From: Lysinibacillus macroides
Lineage (GTDB): Bacteria > Bacillota > Bacilli > Bacillales_A > Planococcaceae
Direction of reading: 5' to 3'
Length of the DNA: 64,000 nucleotides
NCBI RefSeq assembly: GCF_001281525.1
Contig: NZ_LGCI01000005.1
Location: 499,950-563,949 of the forward strand
How positions within the stretch are numbered: the first letter of the stretch is position 1; every line of letters starts with the position of its first letter. Below the pieces are notes generated by a model. The model did no database searches. It was not told the origin of the DNA and worked only from the letters and a program-made list of their open reading frames with translations. Position numbers and translations under genes: made by a program. This document shows, piece by piece, positions 47,060-55,630 of this stretch.

Positions 47060-47806
47060 ATGCGCTTACACAATAAAGTAGCAATCATTACAGGTGCTGG
47101 AAATGGACAGGGACTGGCAGAGGCTGAATTGTTTTTACAAGAGGGGGCGAAAGTCGTTGCTACAGATATTAATGGAGAGGCATTGGAGCTTTTAAAGAAG
47201 CGGCACATGGGAAATGATCATCTTTTTGTGCATAAGCATGATGTATCTTCTGAGACAGAGTGGGATAGCGTTATCCAAAAGGTCATCCAATTGTTTGGAC
47301 GTTTAGATATTTTAGTAAATAATGCGGGCATTCCCTCAAGAAGCTCAGTTATACAGGAGGATTTAGAGGGCTGGAATAAGGTTATGACCATTAATGCGAC
47401 AGGTACTTTTTTAGGCGTTCGAAAATGTGCTGAGCATATGATGAAGCAGCGAGCAGGAAGTATTATTAATATCTCTTCTGTCTATGGAATTATTGGTGAA
47501 AAGGGCTATGTTTCCTATCATGCCTCAAAGGGAGCTGTCAGAAGCTTAACAAAGGCAGCGGCAATGGATTTAGCAGAATACAATATACGCGTGAATTCTG
47601 TGCATCCTGGCATGATTGAAACGGAAATGACACGAGATCTTTTTGAAGATAACGAAAAAGCGAGATGGATGAAGGAAGTAACGCCATTGCCATTGCTTGG
47701 AAAGCCTAAAGATGTAGCCTATGGTGTTTTATATTTAGCGAGTGATGAGGCAAAGTTTGTAACAGGCTGTGAGCTAGTGATTGATGGTGGTTGGATTGCG
47801 AAATAA
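47060..47806 (+). CDS. Short-chain dehydrogenase/reductase (1)
   Basis: A 248-residue classical SDR. NAD(P) motif TGAGNGQG, NNAG, catalytic S in NISSVYG and YxxxK as YHASK; the C-terminal VTGCELVIDGGWIAK is typical. The acidic ATDIN after beta-2 suggests NAD(H). It oxidises or reduces a hydroxyl or carbonyl group. ATG 47060 is used because AGAGAGG has correct spacing; the ATG at 47051 abuts the site. Located 14 bp after the permease, it belongs to the same operon. Confidence 0.92.
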   Translation: MRLHNKVAIITGAGNGQGLAEAELFLQEGAKVVATDINGEALELLKKRHMGNDHLFVHKHDVSSETEWDSVIQKVIQLFGRLDILVNNAGIPSRSSVIQEDLEGWNKVMTINATGTFLGVRKCAEHMMKQRAGSIINISSVYGIIGEKGYVSYHASKGAVRSLTKAAAMDLAEYNIRVNSVHPGMIETEMTRDLFEDNEKARWMKEVTPLPLLGKPKDVAYGVLYLASDEAKFVTGCELVIDGGWIAK

Positions 47807-47827
47807 AGATTAGTAATGGAGGTATTT

Positions 47828-48586
47828 ATGACGAAGCGTATTTTAATTACAGGAGCTACTGCTGGTATTGGCAGAGCGACTCTCGATAAATTTTATCAGG
47901 AGGGCTTTCATATCCTGGCATGTGATATTAATGAAGAAGAAGGTGGCAAGCTAAGTGATATTTATGGTGCTCAGGTTGATTTTATAGAATTAGATGTTAC
48001 AAATGGGGATAATTGGAAATCATTACAAAGATATATACATGACAAAGACTATGAAATTGATGTATTGTTTAATAACGCTGGGATATTTGTCATGAATGAT
48101 ATTGCTACAACTACAGAAAAAGAGTATCAGGCTATGTTTGATATTAATGTTAAGGGCAGCTTTTTAGCATTAAAATATATTGCACCTATTATGTATAAAC
48201 AGGAAAATGGCTCGATTATTAATGCATCTTCCAATGCCGCCTTTTTTGGTGCAAAAGGCTTAGGAATATACGGGGCCACTAAAGGTGCCATACGAACACT
48301 TACAAAAAACGCAGCGATGGAATTTGCACCTTATATTAGAGTGAATTCCATTCATCCAGGATATATTCAAACACAAATGATTGAATATGCAGCACAAAAA
48401 TCAAATAAGACGCCACAGGATCAGGCAAAGTATGTACCATTAAAAAGATTGGGACGTCCAGAGGAAATTGCGTCATTAGTCTATTATCTAGGGAGCGAGG
48501 ATGCCTCCTATATTACGGGTAGTGAAATTGTCATTGATGGTGGTGTATCAAGCGGGCAGTCGATCTGGGAAGAGGAACATTGCTAA
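47828..48586 (+). CDS. Short-chain dehydrogenase/reductase (2)
   Basis: A 252-residue classical SDR, paralogous to the previous one. Motifs: TGATAGIG, NNAG, NASSNAAF with the catalytic serine, YGATK and the C-terminal ITGSEIVIDGGVSSGQS. CDIN after beta-2 suggests NAD(H). ATG 47828 follows GGAGG with proper spacing. Two SDRs in one operon suggest consecutive oxidation of a hydroxylated product, or two stereo-isomers. The function is not assigned further. Confidence 0.92.
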   Translation: MTKRILITGATAGIGRATLDKFYQEGFHILACDINEEEGGKLSDIYGAQVDFIELDVTNGDNWKSLQRYIHDKDYEIDVLFNNAGIFVMNDIATTTEKEYQAMFDINVKGSFLALKYIAPIMYKQENGSIINASSNAAFFGAKGLGIYGATKGAIRTLTKNAAMEFAPYIRVNSIHPGYIQTQMIEYAAQKSNKTPQDQAKYVPLKRLGRPEEIASLVYYLGSEDASYITGSEIVIDGGVSSGQSIWEEEHC

Positions 48587-48605
48587 GGAGCTAGAAAGGG
48601 TGGGA

Positions 48606-49949
48606 ATGATGTATTTATCGTTAAAATATAAATATCTTATTCTTACCCTTGTTGTATTTATTTTGCCCTATTTTATAATGACCATAATTTATATAAATAA
48701 TGTTGGCGAGTATCAAAAGAAGCTTTTAATAGAAACAAGACTAGAGGTATTAAAAAAGATTCATTATTTTAATTCGTCTTTTGAAAGTAATCAAGCAAGC
48801 ACAAAAGTATATCATGAAGTGTTAAATTCAATTTGGGGCAGCTACTCTGATTTTCTTTTATTAACAGAGCAAAAGGATATAAAATTCAGCACGAATTCCC
48901 ATATATCAGCGCATGAGGAGTATTTTCGTAAATTGGAGCCTCAGAAAACCAATTACTATAAAATTGATTATTTGAATGTAGAACGAATTCTAATGTATTC
49001 ATTTGATTCCTTTAATAATTGTTACTATGTTGTCATTGCTACGTCTGATTCCATTTTTAAAGAGGTGAATAATAAAAAGGAGGATTTAATGGCTTTTGCA
49101 ATTGCCTCCACCTTACTGCTAACCATCATTACTTTTTTATATTCCAATAAAATTAGCACAACTTTGCAAATGCTTATTGAGCGTATAACATCTTATAGAA
49201 AATCAGTTTATCATTTTGAAGATAAAGAGAAGAAGCCCGCTTGGATTAATGATGAGTTGGATATTGCCAATCAAGAATTAAACCAAACCATTGCTTATAT
49301 GGTAGAAAAGGAAAAAGGCTATGTTCGAGAAAACTATGAAGCGCAATTGAATAATTTACAAAGCCAAATTAATCCGCATTTTCTTTACAATACTTTAGAC
49401 AATATTAATCAGTTAGCCATGATTCATGAGGTTGAGGAAATCTCTACATTGAGCGTTGGACTAGCAAAGCTTTTTAGATATAATACGGGCAACAGCGAAA
49501 ATGAAACAACCATTGAAAAAGAGCTAGAGATTATTGAAGAATACATTAATATTATGAAAATAAGAGTTTCTTATTTAGTATTTGACATTCAAATAGAAGA
49601 AAACGATTTATTACAAAATGCTATTTTAAAATTTACACTACAGCCAATTGTAGAAAATATTTTTAAGCATGGTTACAGCCATAAAGAGTCTCTATCAATA
49701 AATATCAGAATTTATCGAAAAAAGAATGATGTAATAATTGAAACTTATAATAAGAGCGAATATAAGGATATGGCTAAAATAGCGATGCTAAATGACAAAA
49801 TAAATGAAGAAAATCATGAGGGCAGCATTGGTTTAAAAAATGTAAATAGACGTTTAAAGATAAAATATGGAGAAGCATATGGTGTAACGGTGCTAGTCAA
49901 TGAGCAACAATATTTTGTGTCGAGAATTCTGTTACCATATAAGAAATAA
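48606..49949 (+). CDS. YesM/LytS-type sensor histidine kinase
   Basis: A 447-residue membrane kinase. Two membrane helices (about residues 8-30 and 160-182) flank an extracellular sensor of about 130 residues. The His_kinase domain shows LQSQINPHFLYNTLDN with the phospho-accepting H258. The HATPase domain has LQPIVENIFKHGY and GSIGLKNVNRRL. Kinases of this type usually sense solutes, often with a binding protein, and pair with AraC-type regulators. Here that partner starts 27 bp downstream. ATG 48606 is preceded by AAAGGGTGGG. Confidence 0.9.
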   Translation: MMYLSLKYKYLILTLVVFILPYFIMTIIYINNVGEYQKKLLIETRLEVLKKIHYFNSSFESNQASTKVYHEVLNSIWGSYSDFLLLTEQKDIKFSTNSHISAHEEYFRKLEPQKTNYYKIDYLNVERILMYSFDSFNNCYYVVIATSDSIFKEVNNKKEDLMAFAIASTLLLTIITFLYSNKISTTLQMLIERITSYRKSVYHFEDKEKKPAWINDELDIANQELNQTIAYMVEKEKGYVRENYEAQLNNLQSQINPHFLYNTLDNINQLAMIHEVEEISTLSVGLAKLFRYNTGNSENETTIEKELEIIEEYINIMKIRVSYLVFDIQIEENDLLQNAILKFTLQPIVENIFKHGYSHKESLSINIRIYRKKNDVIIETYNKSEYKDMAKIAMLNDKINEENHEGSIGLKNVNRRLKIKYGEAYGVTVLVNEQQYFVSRILLPYKK

Positions 49950-49975
49950 TGTCTTCTAACAGTGAGGTGAGCTCT

Positions 49976-51280
49976 ATGAATCTATTTATTGTAGAGGATG
50001 AAAACTTTATTAGAGAGGGTTTAAGCTTTTTTATCAACAGAAATTTTATAGAATCCTTACATGTTTATTCTTATACAACAGGAGAGGATATGCTGCTGGC
50101 AGCTAAAGAGATTGCTCCTGACATCGTTTTATCGGATATTAATTTACCCGGTATGAGTGGAATAGAAGCTGTTCAAGAACTAAAAAAGTTCCATCAATTT
50201 AAGGTAATTTTTCTATCTGGCTATGATGACTTTCAATATTTACAAAGTGCTATTCAAATTGGTGCTGAGGATTACATTTTAAAGCCGATTGATTATAAAA
50301 ACCTAAAGCTAAAGCTATCACAAACGATGGAAGCATTGAGCATGAAAAAACAAGTAGATTATGCCATTAAATATAATCAATTATTAAATTTACTATTGGC
50401 CTTTGATCAACAAATGACAGATAGTAGTATCTATTCATTTGAATACTTTATGATTAGCATCAATCAAACAAAAAATAGCGGAATTTCATATGCTCATGAG
50501 CTATTTTATTTTAATATTTTTGGGGAACACATTGAGATTATGAATACCGATTTTGTATTGTCATATGGTCAGGACAAGCATATCGTTCTGCAAAAAAATA
50601 ACTTACATGATTTAAATCAAGCCGTGCTGGAGCTACTATTAAAGAGGCATCTAACTACTGGTGGCACTATGCTAAACAAAAGAAAATCTATTTTTGATAA
50701 TCAAATCTTTACAGATGAATTAAAATTACAAGAATTTATGGCGGTTTTACAAAATACAAAAATAGATTTTCAGCAAAGATTAGAGATCATGATTATGTTC
50801 TTATTGCAATATAGTATCTATTTTAATTGTTTGGAAACGTATCACAGCGCTCAAAAAATTATTGGTATCCAACATCAAATGATTAAAGAAGACAATTTAT
50901 CGAAAATAGTAAATAGCTATATCATACCACTCGTCGATAAAATACTTAATTTACATGGCAATAGGGATGATTTAGGTAAAAAAATAGTTGATTATATTTA
51001 TACACATTTTGATGATCCACAGCTGGATTTGAATTATTTATCAGGCATTTTTAATAAAAGCCAAGCAAATTTAAGTATATTAATTAAAAAAAGCATTGAT
51101 AAAAATTTCATCCACCTATTAAATGAGCTTAGAATTAACAAGGCGAAGCAGCTTTTAGTTCATAGTGATAAGAGAAATAATGAAATTGCTTCGTTAGTGG
51201 GCTATAGTAATGAAGAGTATTTTAGTAAAGTATTTAAAAAATATGTTGGTATGACGCCTGCAAAATATCGAACGATTTAA
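49976..51280 (+). CDS. YesN-type response regulator with AraC-type DNA-binding domain
   Basis: A 434-residue protein with an N-terminal receiver (acidic pair in IVEDEN, phospho-acceptor D54 in LSDINLPGMSG, and the lysine in ILKPIDYKN), a middle region of about 200 residues without clear fold, and a C-terminal AraC helix-turn-helix pair (NELRINKAKQLL, VGYSNEEYFSKVFKKYVGMTPAKYR). It probably activates the operon that begins at 41665; the weak -35 there fits activator dependence. ATG 49976 follows GAGGTGA. Confidence 0.92.
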   Translation: MNLFIVEDENFIREGLSFFINRNFIESLHVYSYTTGEDMLLAAKEIAPDIVLSDINLPGMSGIEAVQELKKFHQFKVIFLSGYDDFQYLQSAIQIGAEDYILKPIDYKNLKLKLSQTMEALSMKKQVDYAIKYNQLLNLLLAFDQQMTDSSIYSFEYFMISINQTKNSGISYAHELFYFNIFGEHIEIMNTDFVLSYGQDKHIVLQKNNLHDLNQAVLELLLKRHLTTGGTMLNKRKSIFDNQIFTDELKLQEFMAVLQNTKIDFQQRLEIMIMFLLQYSIYFNCLETYHSAQKIIGIQHQMIKEDNLSKIVNSYIIPLVDKILNLHGNRDDLGKKIVDYIYTHFDDPQLDLNYLSGIFNKSQANLSILIKKSIDKNFIHLLNELRINKAKQLLVHSDKRNNEIASLVGYSNEEYFSKVFKKYVGMTPAKYRTI

Positions 51281-51419
51281 ATAGTAAATGGATTTTGATA
51301 AAATAAGTTATAGAGGGGATGAGTAATAGCATCTTCAACAAAGTCTTTACAGTAGAGTCTATACTAGGCGTGGTCTTTATTAACGAAGTAGATCAGAAAG
51401 AGCTTTAACTTTAGTCATA

Positions 51420-51448
51420 TTGACAGTAAGAAATCTTTGCAGTAAATT
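51420..51448 (+). promoter_or_regulatory. Sigma-A promoter of the cobalamin riboswitch
   Basis: TTGACA at 51420-51425 and TAAATT at 51443-51448 with a 17-bp spacer, just before the aptamer. Confidence 0.75.
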
Positions 51449-51454
51449 AAAAGA

Positions 51455-51614
51455 AATTGGATAAAGCATTAGGTGCCCATAATGGGAGAATAGGGAATAA
51501 AGTGAAAAGCTTTAGCGGACCCGCCACTGTATAAGGGAATTTCATGGTGAATGCCACTAGTATATTGCTGGGAAGGTACTATGGAATGTTGAACTTGAGC
51601 CAGGAGACCTGCCT
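51455..51614 (+). ncRNA. Cobalamin riboswitch
   Basis: An adenosylcobalamin-type aptamer. The characteristic pieces are in order: AGGTGCCC near the start, AAGTGAAAAGC, CCGCCACTGT, a GCCACTAG...TGGGAAGG core, and the B12 box AGCCAGGAGACCTGCC at 51598-51613. It precedes cobT, with a terminator stem between, so B12 should switch cobT off by termination. Confidence 0.94.
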
Positions 51615-51642
51615 ATTTGCTTCGAGAGAATATAGATGATGG

Positions 51643-51690
51643 AAAAGTCTGTAGTTTATTTGTCATGACAAATAAACTACAGACTTTTTA
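51643..51690 (+). terminator. Riboswitch-controlled terminator of cobT
   Basis: An uninterrupted stem of about 22 bp (AAAAGTCTGTAGTTTATT pairing with AATAAACTACAGACTTTT around TGTCATGACA), followed by TTTTTA. Confidence 0.9.
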
Positions 51691-51719
51691 TATTGTCTTA
51701 CAGGAGAGGAGAAATAAGG

Positions 51720-52778
51720 ATGAATGTATTACAAGAAACGATTCAACATATCCAAAGTGCTAATAAGGAGATGATGGAGCAGGCAAGAAAGCGGGTAGAT
51801 GCACTCTGTAAGCCTCCTGGTAGCTTAGGAAAACTGGAGTCAATTGCGGTGCAGCTTGCTGGTATAACAGGGCAGTTATTGCCGATGATTGACAAAAAGG
51901 TGATGATTGTTTGTGCAGCAGATCATGGTGTTTATGAGGAAGGTGTCACACCCAATCCACAGGATGTTACGTTGTTTCAAACATTAAACTTTTCGAAAGG
52001 TGGTACAGGAGTTTGTGCGATTGCCCATATAACGAATGCCAAGGTTGTAACAGTAGATGTTGGCGTCAAAGGAGATATTCTGCCTGATGCGGGTATTATT
52101 ATCCATAAAATTAAACACGGCACTGCTAATATGGCAAAAGGTCCTGCCATGTCCAGAGAGGAAGCGATTCAATCAATTGAAGTAGGAATTCATGTGGCAA
52201 CGGCAGAAATAGCACAGGGAGCCCATGTATTGGGGACAGGAGAAATGGGTATCGGAAATACAACACCAAGCGCTGCTATATTAGCTGTTTTGACAGGCTG
52301 TGATCCTCTTGATGTCACAGGGCTTGGGGCAGGAGTTGGTAAAGGGGGCATTGAACATAAAGCGGCTGTTATTAAAAAGGCGATTGCCATTAATCAACCA
52401 AATCCTAAAGATATAATTGATGTACTGGCTAAGGTTGGAGGGCTGGAGATAGGAGCGATGGCTGGTATTATCCTTGCTGCTGCTGCTCATCGCAAGCCTG
52501 TTGTTATTGATGGTTTTATTTCGACCATTGCTGCACTTATTGCTTACAAGCTTGAACCGAAAGTAAAGGAGTATATGATTCCTTCTCATGCTTCAGAGGA
52601 ACCGGGAGCTAGAATTGCCGCTGAATTGCTTGGTGTTGAGCCGATGTTACATATGAATATGCGCTTGGGAGAGGGCTCTGGTGCAGCCTTAGCCTTTCCT
52701 ATTTTAGACGCGGCTTGCTCGATGATAAAAAATATGGTGACACTAGAGCAATCGATGAATCTTTTAGCCGAGCGGTAA
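51720..52778 (+). CDS. cobT: Nicotinate-nucleotide--dimethylbenzimidazole phosphoribosyltransferase
   Basis: Makes alpha-ribazole phosphate for the lower ligand of cobalamin. 352 residues. Motifs: KPPGSLGKLES near the N-terminus, AADHGVYEEGVTPNP, GEMGIGNTTPSAA, and the C-terminal GEGSGAALAF with the catalytic glutamate. ATG 51720 is preceded by GGAGAGGAG. It is controlled by the cobalamin riboswitch. No other cob genes are adjacent, so here CobT probably serves in salvage or lower-ligand exchange. Confidence 0.95.
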   Translation: MNVLQETIQHIQSANKEMMEQARKRVDALCKPPGSLGKLESIAVQLAGITGQLLPMIDKKVMIVCAADHGVYEEGVTPNPQDVTLFQTLNFSKGGTGVCAIAHITNAKVVTVDVGVKGDILPDAGIIIHKIKHGTANMAKGPAMSREEAIQSIEVGIHVATAEIAQGAHVLGTGEMGIGNTTPSAAILAVLTGCDPLDVTGLGAGVGKGGIEHKAAVIKKAIAINQPNPKDIIDVLAKVGGLEIGAMAGIILAAAAHRKPVVIDGFISTIAALIAYKLEPKVKEYMIPSHASEEPGARIAAELLGVEPMLHMNMRLGEGSGAALAFPILDAACSMIKNMVTLEQSMNLLAER

Positions 52779-52784
52779 AATTAG

Positions 52785-52823
52785 AAAAACCAAACAATGT
52801 GTTAGGACATCGTTTGGTTTTTT
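52785..52823 (+). terminator. Terminator after cobT
   Basis: AAACCAAACAATGT pairs with ACATCGTTTGGTTT with one mismatch, then T6. Confidence 0.92.
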
Positions 52824-52832
52824 ATTAGCGGC

Positions 52833-52941
52833 GGATAGCATTTTCAAAGTGACGGATAGAAGCTGAAATGATGGATAGCCCCTCAAAAGTGATGGATAGA
52901 GCCTCTAAAATAATGGATAGTACCCTCCAAGTAACGGATAG
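52833..52941. repeat. GGATAG array, locus 2
   Basis: Six GGATAG copies at 52833, 52854, 52873, 52894, 52915 and 52936 (steps 21, 19, 21, 21, 21 bp). The units follow a loose consensus GTGATGGATAG-CCCTC-AAA. It lies between convergent genes. It is non-coding in every frame I checked. Confidence 0.8.
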
Positions 52942-52980
52942 CCCCGCCGAAACTAATGAAGAAATTCTTTTTTAGGCAAA

Positions 52981-53586
52981 CTATGCTCGGTTTAATTTTC
53001 GCAAAGGTAGACGCCATTTCATTAAATAGGAAAGAATACGTAACATCGTGATGACAGCAAATAAAATATAGAGAAATAAATCGCCTGAAAAAATATTAAG
53101 ACCAATGACGAGTCCCGCTAACGCAGCCCACACACCATAAATTTCATCACGTAGCACGAGCGGTTTACGTCGTGCTAATAAATCACGCACAATGCCTCCA
53201 CCTGAGCCTGTTAGGACAGCAGCGACAATAACAGCACTAATCGGCATATCGAGTTTGACTGCATACAGTGCACCTTGGATCGCAAAGGCAGATAAACCAA
53301 TGGCATCTGTGAAATTGCCCCAGCGATGCCAGTGCTGGATCAGATGATGTGGAAAAATAAAAAAGATTGTAATGGCAGCGAGTGCAATTTGAAACATCAT
53401 ATCCTGTCCCCATAATGTTGTAACAGGCAGTCCAATCAGTAAATTTCGAATAGCTCCGCCACCAAAGGCTGTCACAATTCCTAATATATAAACGCCAAAT
53501 AAATCGTATTCTTCTTCCATCGCAATAATTGCCCCTGAAATAGCAAAGGCAATTGTTCCAATAATACTAAAAACCTCCCAAGCCAT
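52981..53586 (-). CDS. TRIC/UPF0126 family membrane protein
   Basis: A 201-residue membrane protein with about seven helices made of two homologous halves. Each half carries the glycine-rich motif followed by an arginine: FGGGAIRNLLIG and GSGGGIVRDLLARRKP. Members are annotated as trimeric intracellular cation channels (K+), and some related proteins were linked to glycine transport; the role here is open. The ATG at 53586 (minus strand) has AAGGG at a spacing of 9; the upstream ATG at 53595 directly abuts that site. Confidence 0.87.
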   Translation of the reverse strand: MAWEVFSIIGTIAFAISGAIIAMEEEYDLFGVYILGIVTAFGGGAIRNLLIGLPVTTLWGQDMMFQIALAAITIFFIFPHHLIQHWHRWGNFTDAIGLSAFAIQGALYAVKLDMPISAVIVAAVLTGSGGGIVRDLLARRKPLVLRDEIYGVWAALAGLVIGLNIFSGDLFLYILFAVITMLRILSYLMKWRLPLRKLNRA

Positions 53587-53799
53587 TTCTATCATCCCTT
53601 CTAAATTAACAAAATCTATGAATTTTCTAGCAAAATTTTATTGCTAAATAGTCCGCACATTAGCTTAGCGCAAATTACACTAAGAAACAATAGGCAAGTT
53701 TTGCAGGTAGACAAACAAATTGTTAAGATAATATTGAAATAAAGTAAAACATCCGTCAGCGTAAATATACGGGACAACTGTGAAATGGAGAAGAAAAGA

Positions 53800-55050
53800 A
53801 TGACGTTTACGACAAATTTATCAGCACAAACGCTAGCATTAGCGGCAAAAATAGAGGAGAAAGTTCGACCTTATCATGCAAAAGTGGAAGAAATGGCATT
53901 TTATAATCAACAAAAAGTGCTAGCAGCTTTTCGTAAGCATCAGGTGAGCGACTACCATTTACATCCGTCAAATGGCTATGGCTATGACGATGAGGGACGC
54001 GATAATTTAGAGCGTGTTTATGCGGAGGTGTTTGGCGCAGAGGCTGCCATTGTACGACCACAAATTATTTCAGGAACACATGCGATTACGCTTAGCCTAT
54101 TCGGTGTGCTAAGACCTGGTGATGAGCTGCTTTATATTTCAGGTCAGCCATATGATACATTGCAAGCCATTGTCGATGGTGGTGACCAGGATACTGGCTC
54201 ATTAAAGGATTACAAAATTGGCTACCGACATGTGGATTTACTGAACAATCAAGCCATTGATTGGAACGGAGTAGCAGCAGCCATTACAGAGCATACAAAA
54301 ATGATTGCGATTCAACGTTCGAAAGGCTATGCAACACGTCCATCGTTTACAATTGCTGAGATTACGGATATGTGTGCGAAAGTGCGTAAATTAGCACCAA
54401 AAGCTGTTATTTTTGTTGATAATTGCTATGGTGAATTTGTAGAGGCGCAGGAGCCAACAGAGGTTGGAGCAGATTTAATGGCAGGCTCACTTATTAAAAA
54501 TCCAGGTGGTGGCTTGGCGAAAATCGGTGGCTATATTGCAGGACGTGCAGATTTAGTGGAAAAATGTGCTTATCGTATGACTTCTCCAGGCATCGGAGCC
54601 GAGGCAGGTGCAACGTTACATACATTGGCTGACTTTTATCAAGGGTTTTTCCTTGCTCCACATGTTGTATCACAAGCATTAAAGGGAGCGATCTTTACAG
54701 CAGCAATGCTCGAGGAAGTAGGGATGAGCACTTTGCCAAGCTATAAGGCCAGTCGCACTGATTTAATTCAATCTGTTTCATTCCAAACAGCGGAGCAAAT
54801 GATTGCCTTTTGTCGTGAAATACAAGCGAACTCACCGATTAATGCCCATTATGCTCCTGAGCCAGCTTATATGCCAGGCTATGAGGATGATGTCATTATG
54901 GCGGCAGGCACATTTATCCAGGGCTCCAGCATTGAGCTGACAGCAGATGGTCCTATACGTCCACCGTTTACAGCCTTTATTCAGGGGGGCTTAACATATG
55001 AGCATGTGAAATTTGCTATTTGTAGTGCTGTGCAGGCGATTCAAAAATAA
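53800..55050 (+). CDS. ynbB: YnbB-type PLP-dependent lyase (methionine gamma-lyase family / aluminium resistance)
   Basis: A fold-type-I PLP enzyme of 416 residues in the family labelled methionine gamma-lyase-like or aluminium-resistance protein. The PLP lysine is in SLIKNPGGGLAKIGGYIAGR; VDNCYGEFVE carries the cofactor-binding Asp. HPSNGYGYDDEGRDNLE and IISGTHAI are conserved blocks. Substrate unknown. ATG 53800 is chosen because GGAG lies upstream; an in-frame ATG exists at 53785. It precedes glnR-glnA as in B. subtilis. Confidence 0.88.
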   Translation: MTFTTNLSAQTLALAAKIEEKVRPYHAKVEEMAFYNQQKVLAAFRKHQVSDYHLHPSNGYGYDDEGRDNLERVYAEVFGAEAAIVRPQIISGTHAITLSLFGVLRPGDELLYISGQPYDTLQAIVDGGDQDTGSLKDYKIGYRHVDLLNNQAIDWNGVAAAITEHTKMIAIQRSKGYATRPSFTIAEITDMCAKVRKLAPKAVIFVDNCYGEFVEAQEPTEVGADLMAGSLIKNPGGGLAKIGGYIAGRADLVEKCAYRMTSPGIGAEAGATLHTLADFYQGFFLAPHVVSQALKGAIFTAAMLEEVGMSTLPSYKASRTDLIQSVSFQTAEQMIAFCREIQANSPINAHYAPEPAYMPGYEDDVIMAAGTFIQGSSIELTADGPIRPPFTAFIQGGLTYEHVKFAICSAVQAIQK

Positions 55051-55119
55051 TAGATGATGCACATAAATTTGAAGAGTTTTTTACAATTTTTCATCGGTTT
55101 AAAAAAATATAACTAACCA

Positions 55120-55136
55120 TGTAAGATAAACTCACA
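55120..55136 (+). promoter_or_regulatory. GlnR/TnrA box
   Basis: TGTAAGATAAACTCACA, a full match to the TGTNAN7TNACA consensus, 8 bp upstream of the -35 of glnRA. It fits autorepression of glnRA by GlnR. Confidence 0.82.
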
Positions 55137-55143
55137 TGATTGG

Positions 55144-55172
55144 TTGACAGTGCAAAAATTTCGTTATATGAT
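55144..55172 (+). promoter_or_regulatory. Promoter of glnRA
   Basis: TTGACA at 55144-55149, a 17-bp spacer, and TATGAT at 55167-55172. The transcription start would be about 20 bp before the glnR ATG. Confidence 0.75.
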
Positions 55173-55197
55173 TAGCGGGTATTGGAGGAGGACTTAA

Positions 55198-55575
55198 ATG
55201 AGTCGTGAAATTAGACGAACTATGCCGTTATTATCGATGAGTATTGTGATGCAATTAACAGAACTTTCGGCACGACAAATTCGTTATTATGAGGAACACC
55301 ATTTAATTGAGCCGCACCGAACAGAGGGCAACCGTCGAATGTTTTCATTAAATGATGTCGACACATTGCTTGAAATTAAAGATTACTTAGAGCAGGGTAT
55401 GAATATGGCGAAGATAAAAAAAATATTTGCTAAAAAGAATGACCCTGTTGCCATTATTGATGAACAAGATTTAAGTGATTCAGAATTACGCAAGATTATG
55501 CGTGAAGAAGTGCGTCAAGCACAGCGCATGCAAAAATCATCCATCCGACGTGGGGATTTATCTCGTTTCTATTAA
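55198..55575 (+). CDS. glnR: Glutamine synthetase repressor GlnR (MerR family)
   Basis: A 125-residue MerR-type regulator. The winged helix holds [18 protein letters not shown] and the wing [14 protein letters not shown]. The C-terminal tail ends RRGDLSRFY, close to the B. subtilis GlnR tail that senses feedback-inhibited glutamine synthetase. It represses glnRA and other nitrogen genes under glutamine excess. A perfect GlnR box lies upstream. GGAGGAGG precedes the ATG. glnA follows 55 bp downstream in the same operon. Confidence 0.95.
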   Translation: MSREIRRTMPLLSMSIVMQLTELSARQIRYYEEHHLIEPHRTEGNRRMFSLNDVDTLLEIKDYLEQGMNMAKIKKIFAKKNDPVAIIDEQDLSDSELRKIMREEVRQAQRMQKSSIRRGDLSRFY

Positions 55576-55630
55576 TGACATAGGGCGAGTAAACATACAA
55601 GCTAGACAAATTATAGGAGTGTGGAAAACT

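Noticed and set aside
48501..48605. Upstream extension of the YesM-type kinase into the SDR gene
   Set aside because: It overlaps the end of the SDR in another frame; a proper binding site and membrane-helix start are at 48606.
52833..52941. GGATAG array as CRISPR or replication origin
   Set aside because: Units are too short and spacers are similar; no cas, dnaA or rep gene is close. Kept only as an unexplained iteron-like repeat.
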